44,079 nt of DNA. It comes from Streptomycetaceae bacterium (GTDB taxonomy: Bacteria; Actinomycetota; Actinomycetes; Nanopelagicales; Nanopelagicaceae). The stretch is taken from assembly GCA_007280125.1 (NCBI GenBank), contig QYPT01000081.1:1-44079 (forward strand), given 5' to 3'. The position numbers and the translations under genes are program-made. Each line of letters begins with the position of its first letter. The first letter of the stretch is position 1. The notes below the pieces were generated by a model that saw only the letters and a list, made by a program, of their open reading frames with translations, was not told the DNA's origin and ran no database searches. Of the stretch, positions 40,570 through 44,079 are shown piece after piece.

Positions 40570-40611
40570 GAATCCGGCTCAGATGCCTAATTGGGCTTCT
40601 GGGCCGGATTC
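40570..40611 (+). terminator. Intercistronic hairpin after the binding-protein gene
   Basis: GAATCCGGC pairs with GCCGGATTC, extended by CAGA and TCTG across one bulge, with a loop near CCTAATTGGG. No T run follows. Such hairpins often let the binding protein be made in excess over the membrane parts. Confidence 0.65.
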
Positions 40612-40643
40612 TCGTTACTCTGATGTAATGAAGAGGAGAAGAA

Positions 40644-41609
40644 ATGGCTAAGTACCTAATTCGCCGTTTCGCCTTTTTGTTACTTTCTCTCGTTCTTGCC
40701 AGCATCACCCTTTTTGTTTTACTTCGAATCATCCCCGGCGACCCCGCTAATGCTTTGCTTTCGGTCGGTGCAACTCCAGAACAAATAGCCGCGGCACAAC
40801 ATGAAGTAGGTTCGGATCTCCCTTTGATTATTCAGTTTCTCAATTGGGTCCGTGATCTTTCTACTTTTCACTTTGGTACTTCAATTATTAGTAGCTATCC
40901 GGTAGGCCCTGAAATCACATCTCGGCTTTCGTTAACTGTTCCACTTACCCTTATTGCTTTTGTGGTCGCCGTTGCGATTGCTCTGCCACTTGGTTTTATT
41001 GCCGCATTTAAAGCGAAAACTTGGTATGGAACCTTACTCAATGGCTTTTCACAACTGGGAATTGCAATTCCGGTTTTTTGGGTCGGAGTCATTTTTATCT
41101 ACATTTTTGCGCTCAAATTCATGATTTTGCCTTCGGGAGGCGTGCCACCTGAAGGTTGGGCCAATATTCCGGGAACACTGAAGTATTTGCTGTTACCGAT
41201 TGCGACGATTGCCCTCGTAATGTCATCATCTTTGACTCGTTATGTACGTTCGGCAACACTTGATGTTCTTGGTAGCGATTACCTTCGTACCGCCCGCTCC
41301 ATGGGATCCACATTCACGCAGGCAATGACTCGTCATGGCTTACGTAATGCCGCTGCGCCAGTTATTTCAATCATAGGAATCGAACTTGCGACCACCTTCG
41401 TTGGCGCGGTTGTAGTAGAGAGCGTATTCGCACTGCCTGGCCTGGGAAGTCTCTTGGTTCGATCCATTGCTCAACATGATTACCCAGTTATCCAAGGAGT
41501 ACTTTTTGTAAGCACTTTTGCAGTGTTAATGATCGGTTTTCTTGCTGACTTAATCCAGCGCATTGTAGATCCGCGACTAATTAGTAGTTCCGCTGGTGAT
41601 CTGCGATGA
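40644..41609 (+). CDS. ABC importer permease, DppB/OppB type
   Basis: A 321-residue inner-membrane permease. The N-terminal helix with YLIRRFAFLLLSLVLASITLFVLLRIIPGDPA is characteristic of the DppB group. About five further helices follow. The coupling loop to the ATPase is DYLRTARSMGSTFTQAMTRHGLRNAAAPV near 210. GAGAAG before the ATG is a workable ribosome-binding site. It overlaps the next permease by 4 bases and pairs with it to form the channel. Confidence 0.94.
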   Translation: MAKYLIRRFAFLLLSLVLASITLFVLLRIIPGDPANALLSVGATPEQIAAAQHEVGSDLPLIIQFLNWVRDLSTFHFGTSIISSYPVGPEITSRLSLTVPLTLIAFVVAVAIALPLGFIAAFKAKTWYGTLLNGFSQLGIAIPVFWVGVIFIYIFALKFMILPSGGVPPEGWANIPGTLKYLLLPIATIALVMSSSLTRYVRSATLDVLGSDYLRTARSMGSTFTQAMTRHGLRNAAAPVISIIGIELATTFVGAVVVESVFALPGLGSLLVRSIAQHDYPVIQGVLFVSTFAVLMIGFLADLIQRIVDPRLISSSAGDLR

Positions 41610-42433
41610 ATCAAGTGAAATCTCGCCGTTCTTGGTCGCTTATTGTCGGCTTAGTTATTATTTCAACAATCACACTCGTAACACTTATTTCTCTGGTTTG
41701 GTTGCCTTATCCAATTGATAACACTGATGGTGGTCGACTATCTCCACCAAGTTGGTCTCATTTACTCGGAACAGACAAACTAGGTCGCGACTTAGTGGCT
41801 CGTTTAATGGTTGGTGCACGCATTGCCCTATCTGTTGGTTTTTCTGCGGTATTGATTGCTGGGATCGTTGGACTGACACTTGGGATGGCTGCAGGTTTTG
41901 CTCAGCGTTGGCTCGATGAATCATTGTCCGCACTGCTAGATATTTTGATTGCTTTCCCAACACTCTTGCTTGCAATGCTCATTGTCGCTGCACGTGGATC
42001 ATCTTTAACTTCCGCGATATTTGCTATTGGTCTTGGAATGTCAGCAATTATCGCAAGGCTCACTCGTCTCCTTGTAAAACGAGTTTTGGCAAAAGACTTT
42101 ATTACTGCATCTCGCGCCTCTGGCACTTCATGGCCAAGAATAATTGTTCTGCACGTATTGCCTAATATTTGGCCGACCCTCATCGTGAGTTTCGCTTTAC
42201 AATTTGGATTAGCAGGATTGGCCGAAGCAAGTTTGTCCTACCTTGGACTCGGGGCACCGCCACCGAATGCATCGTGGGGAAGTTTGTTACAAGAAGCCCA
42301 GGCAACAGTAATGACTTCGCCAATTGCTGCAATTGCTCCTGGACTATTCCTTGTTGCATTGGTGATTGGCGTCAACCTCATTGCCGATGGTTTACGTGAA
42401 ATTGCAGACCCAACACTTAGGCGTTCGCGATGA
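41606..42433 (+). CDS. ABC importer permease, DppC/OppC type
   Basis: A 275-residue permease with a single N-terminal helix, then the HLLGTDKLGRDLVARLMVGARIALSVG segment (about 52-78) that marks the DppC group, and five helices. The coupling loop is DFITASRASGTSWPRIIVLHVLPNIWP near 170. It overlaps both neighbours by 4 bases (ATGA), giving translational coupling with both. Confidence 0.94.
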   Translation: MNQVKSRRSWSLIVGLVIISTITLVTLISLVWLPYPIDNTDGGRLSPPSWSHLLGTDKLGRDLVARLMVGARIALSVGFSAVLIAGIVGLTLGMAAGFAQRWLDESLSALLDILIAFPTLLLAMLIVAARGSSLTSAIFAIGLGMSAIIARLTRLLVKRVLAKDFITASRASGTSWPRIIVLHVLPNIWPTLIVSFALQFGLAGLAEASLSYLGLGAPPPNASWGSLLQEAQATVMTSPIAAIAPGLFLVALVIGVNLIADGLREIADPTLRRSR

Positions 42434-43242
42434 ATGTATTAGAGATTAAGAATCTCGATGTCACTACACCTGCTGGGGTAAAAGTAGTCTCTGGGGTTTC
42501 TTTTTCAATCGCTCCTGGTGCACGACTTGGACTTATCGGTGAATCTGGCTCAGGTAAATCTTTAACAGCCTTAGCTGTAATTGGACTCCTTTCCAGCCAA
42601 TTGAAAGCATCAGGGAGTGTTCTTCTCGGAGATTTAAACCCCCAGGAAATCCTTGGTGCACCTGAACGGATGCTCAACACAATCCGTGGCAAAGTCGCAA
42701 GCATTATTTTTCAGGAACCACTTACCGCCCTTGATCCACTAATGAAGATAGGTCGGCAATTGGCAGAGCCACTGCGTCGTCATCAAGGTATCTCCGGAGA
42801 TGCACTTGAAAGTGCAATTATTGAAGCGCTAACCGAGGTCCGTATTACCAATCCAGCAAGAATTGCTCAATCATTTCCTCACCAGATCTCAGGTGGCGAA
42901 CGCCAACGTGCGGCAATCGCAATGGCGCTAGCTTGCCAGCCATCGTTGCTAATTGCCGATGAACCAACGACGGCACTTGATGTCACCGTCCAATCTGAAG
43001 TTTTAGCTCTATTGGATTCCATTGTTTCCGAGCGCAATATGGCCTTGCTTTTCATAAGCCATGATTTGGCTGTCGTTGGGCAAATTACCGACAGCGTCGT
43101 TGTTTTAAAAGATGGAGTCGTTGTTGAATCTGGCTCTCTTCAAGAAATAATGGCGGATCCGAAACATCCATACACACAAGATTTAGTTAAGAATGCTCGC
43201 GTTCTAGATGACGCTCTCAACATTGCCAAGGACGGGAAGTGA
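42430..43242 (+). CDS. ABC importer ATP-binding protein, DppD-like, short
   Basis: A 270-residue ABC ATPase. Walker A is GESGSGKS near 38, the Q loop is IFQEPLTALDPLM, the signature is ISGGERQRAAIAMAL near 155, Walker B is LLIADEPTTALDVT, and the switch His is in FISHDLAV. It ends soon after HPYTQDL, so the C-terminal extension with the iron-sulfur cysteines of long DppD/OppD proteins is missing. In length it is nearer to NikD-type subunits. It should form a heterodimer with the next gene product. Confidence 0.93.
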   Translation: MNVLEIKNLDVTTPAGVKVVSGVSFSIAPGARLGLIGESGSGKSLTALAVIGLLSSQLKASGSVLLGDLNPQEILGAPERMLNTIRGKVASIIFQEPLTALDPLMKIGRQLAEPLRRHQGISGDALESAIIEALTEVRITNPARIAQSFPHQISGGERQRAAIAMALACQPSLLIADEPTTALDVTVQSEVLALLDSIVSERNMALLFISHDLAVVGQITDSVVVLKDGVVVESGSLQEIMADPKHPYTQDLVKNARVLDDALNIAKDGK

Positions 43243-43243
43243 A

Positions 43244-44032
43244 ATGACTACCCTCTTGCAAACTAAAGACCTCAATTTCTCCTATCGCACCGCTACACCG
43301 ATTCTCAAGAATATCAATGTAGCTATCACCGAGGGCGTGAATGTTGGCTTGGTGGGGGAATCAGGTTCAGGAAAAAGCACACTACTTCGACTTTTACTAG
43401 GGATCCTCAAGCCAACAACTGGTGAGATTTTTTTTGAAGGGGAGAAGCTTTCTCTCGATGATAAATCGCAAGCGAAAATCTTTAGAAGTCAGGTTCAGGT
43501 GGTCTTTCAAGATCCTTACTCTTCACTTGATCCACGCCAGCGTATCGACCGATTAATCGCAGAGCCTTTGATCTCGTTGGGATTAAATGAGAAGAATGGC
43601 TCAGATAAAAAAGCTCAAAATACATGGGTCACCGAGCAAGTAGTAAGCGCCCTTGAGGCGGTAGGACTTTCCGCCGACTCAGCTAAACGCTATCCGGATG
43701 AGTTTTCTGGTGGCCAGCGTCAGAGAATTGCCATTGCACGAGCAATTGTTTGTAAGCCACGAGTACTTCTAGCCGACGAACCAGTCAGCGCACTAGATGT
43801 TACGACTCGTGTTCATGTTATTGAATTACTTCGAGATTTAGGGCTCATGCACAATCTGACAATCGTCACCGTGTCACACGATTTGGCGGTGGTTGCCTCT
43901 CTATGTAAAGAGACAATCGTCTTGGAGAGAGGCGTTGTAGTTGAGCAAGGACTAACTTCTCAAGTTTTGGGAGCGCCCTCTCACCCATATACAAAGAAAC
44001 TTATTGAGAGTCTGCCGCGTCTAAAGGCTTAG
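43244..44032 (+). CDS. ABC importer ATP-binding protein, DppF-like, short
   Basis: I place the start at the ATG at 43244 (MTTLLQTKDLNFSY), two bases after the stop of the partner gene, rather than the track start 36 bases inside it. The 262-residue ATPase has Walker A GESGSGKST near 38, the Q loop VFQDPYSSLDPRQ, the signature FSGGQRQRIAIARAI near 160, Walker B LLADEPVSALD and the switch SHDLAV. It ends HPYTKKLIESLPRL, so it too lacks a long C-terminal extension. It is the last gene of the importer set and is followed by a hairpin. Confidence 0.93.
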   Translation: MTTLLQTKDLNFSYRTATPILKNINVAITEGVNVGLVGESGSGKSTLLRLLLGILKPTTGEIFFEGEKLSLDDKSQAKIFRSQVQVVFQDPYSSLDPRQRIDRLIAEPLISLGLNEKNGSDKKAQNTWVTEQVVSALEAVGLSADSAKRYPDEFSGGQRQRIAIARAIVCKPRVLLADEPVSALDVTTRVHVIELLRDLGLMHNLTIVTVSHDLAVVASLCKETIVLERGVVVEQGLTSQVLGAPSHPYTKKLIESLPRLKA

Positions 44033-44044
44033 GAAAAGAAAAAG

Positions 44045-44079
44045 TTCGACCCCTCAAGTGAAAGGCGAGAGAGGTCGAA
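44045..44079 (+). terminator. Inverted repeat after the importer genes
   Basis: TTCGACC pairs with GGTCGAA, extended past one mismatch by CTC and GAG, with a loop of about 13 bases. It lies 12 bases after the last importer gene and at the window edge, so any T run would be outside the sequence. Confidence 0.6.

Noticed and set aside
1-44079. CRISPR array, insertion sequence, integrase, prophage or known defence system
   Set aside because: No regularly spaced repeats, transposase, recombinase, phage structural or defence-type genes were found. The only repeats are those in dnaX, the IPT gene, the promoter pair and the tRNA end.

Overview
The window looks like a chromosomal segment of a streamlined, moderately low-GC actinobacterium. 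Evidence for Actinobacteria: a GlxR/Crp-type regulator next to RidA and a 51-residue partner, the dnaX-SRP RNA-tRNA-Ser arrangement, TadA with its actinobacterial tRNA-deaminase-associated partner, and an OB-fold protein linked to an APC permease. From memory the order crp, ridA, small protein, metallophosphoesterase, asd/lysC, recR/dnaX, ffs, tRNA-Ser, tadA resembles a compressed version of the Mycobacterium tuberculosis Rv3676-Rv3752 region. Short spacers, overlapping genes, base composition and many apparent leaderless promoters would fit a freshwater acI-like (Nanopelagicales) lineage. That placement is inference.

Layout. 1-2.7 kb: Crp regulator, RidA, 51-aa protein, YqeY-like protein, metallophosphoesterase. 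2.7-7.7 kb (minus): dnaX, recR, lysC (with an internal start for a beta subunit), asd, preceded by SRP RNA, with tRNA-Ser(GGA) on the plus strand. 7.7-10.2 kb: an accessory strip. The tRNA-Ser 3' end is repeated exactly (20 bp) 1.4 kb downstream, enclosing one secreted degenerate M23-like protein, followed by two small unknown genes. 10.2-15.6 kb: a CrtI/PYROXD2-like oxidoreductase, a succinate-semialdehyde-type dehydrogenase, and a KimA-like permease fused to USP-like and OB-fold domains. 15.6-20.2 kb: tRNA-Ser(CGA), tadA and partner, upp, NAD-type malic enzyme, DedA, YdcZ-type transporter. 20.2-26.5 kb: ABC-F ATPase, second DedA, exported Rieske protein, beta-CASP MBL nuclease, P1B ATPase. 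26.5-34 kb: a surface protein with an EXORDIUM-like domain plus six IPT/TIG repeats, a four-helix membrane protein with a direct-repeat operator candidate, a class III aminotransferase, a long hairpin, and a BcsA-like glycosyltransferase with two PilZ-like domains. 34-44 kb: MOSC protein, sulfite-oxidase-like Moco enzyme, SDR, class V aminotransferase, DUF1684 protein and a five-gene family-5 ABC importer ending in a hairpin at the window edge.

How the genes work together. dnaX/recR with SRP RNA and tRNAs are information-processing housekeeping. lysC and asd begin the aspartate-family amino acid pathway. The last 10 kb is nearly co-directional and may form one or a few transcription units joining a Moco oxidoreductase, a PLP enzyme with a cysteine-desulfurase-like active site, and an importer; its substrate cannot be read from sequence. 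The less ordinary items are the permease-USP-OB fusion, the tRNA-bounded remnant, the duplicated dnaX linker with a possible frameshift signal, the tandem-PilZ glycosyltransferase and the EXO-IPT protein.
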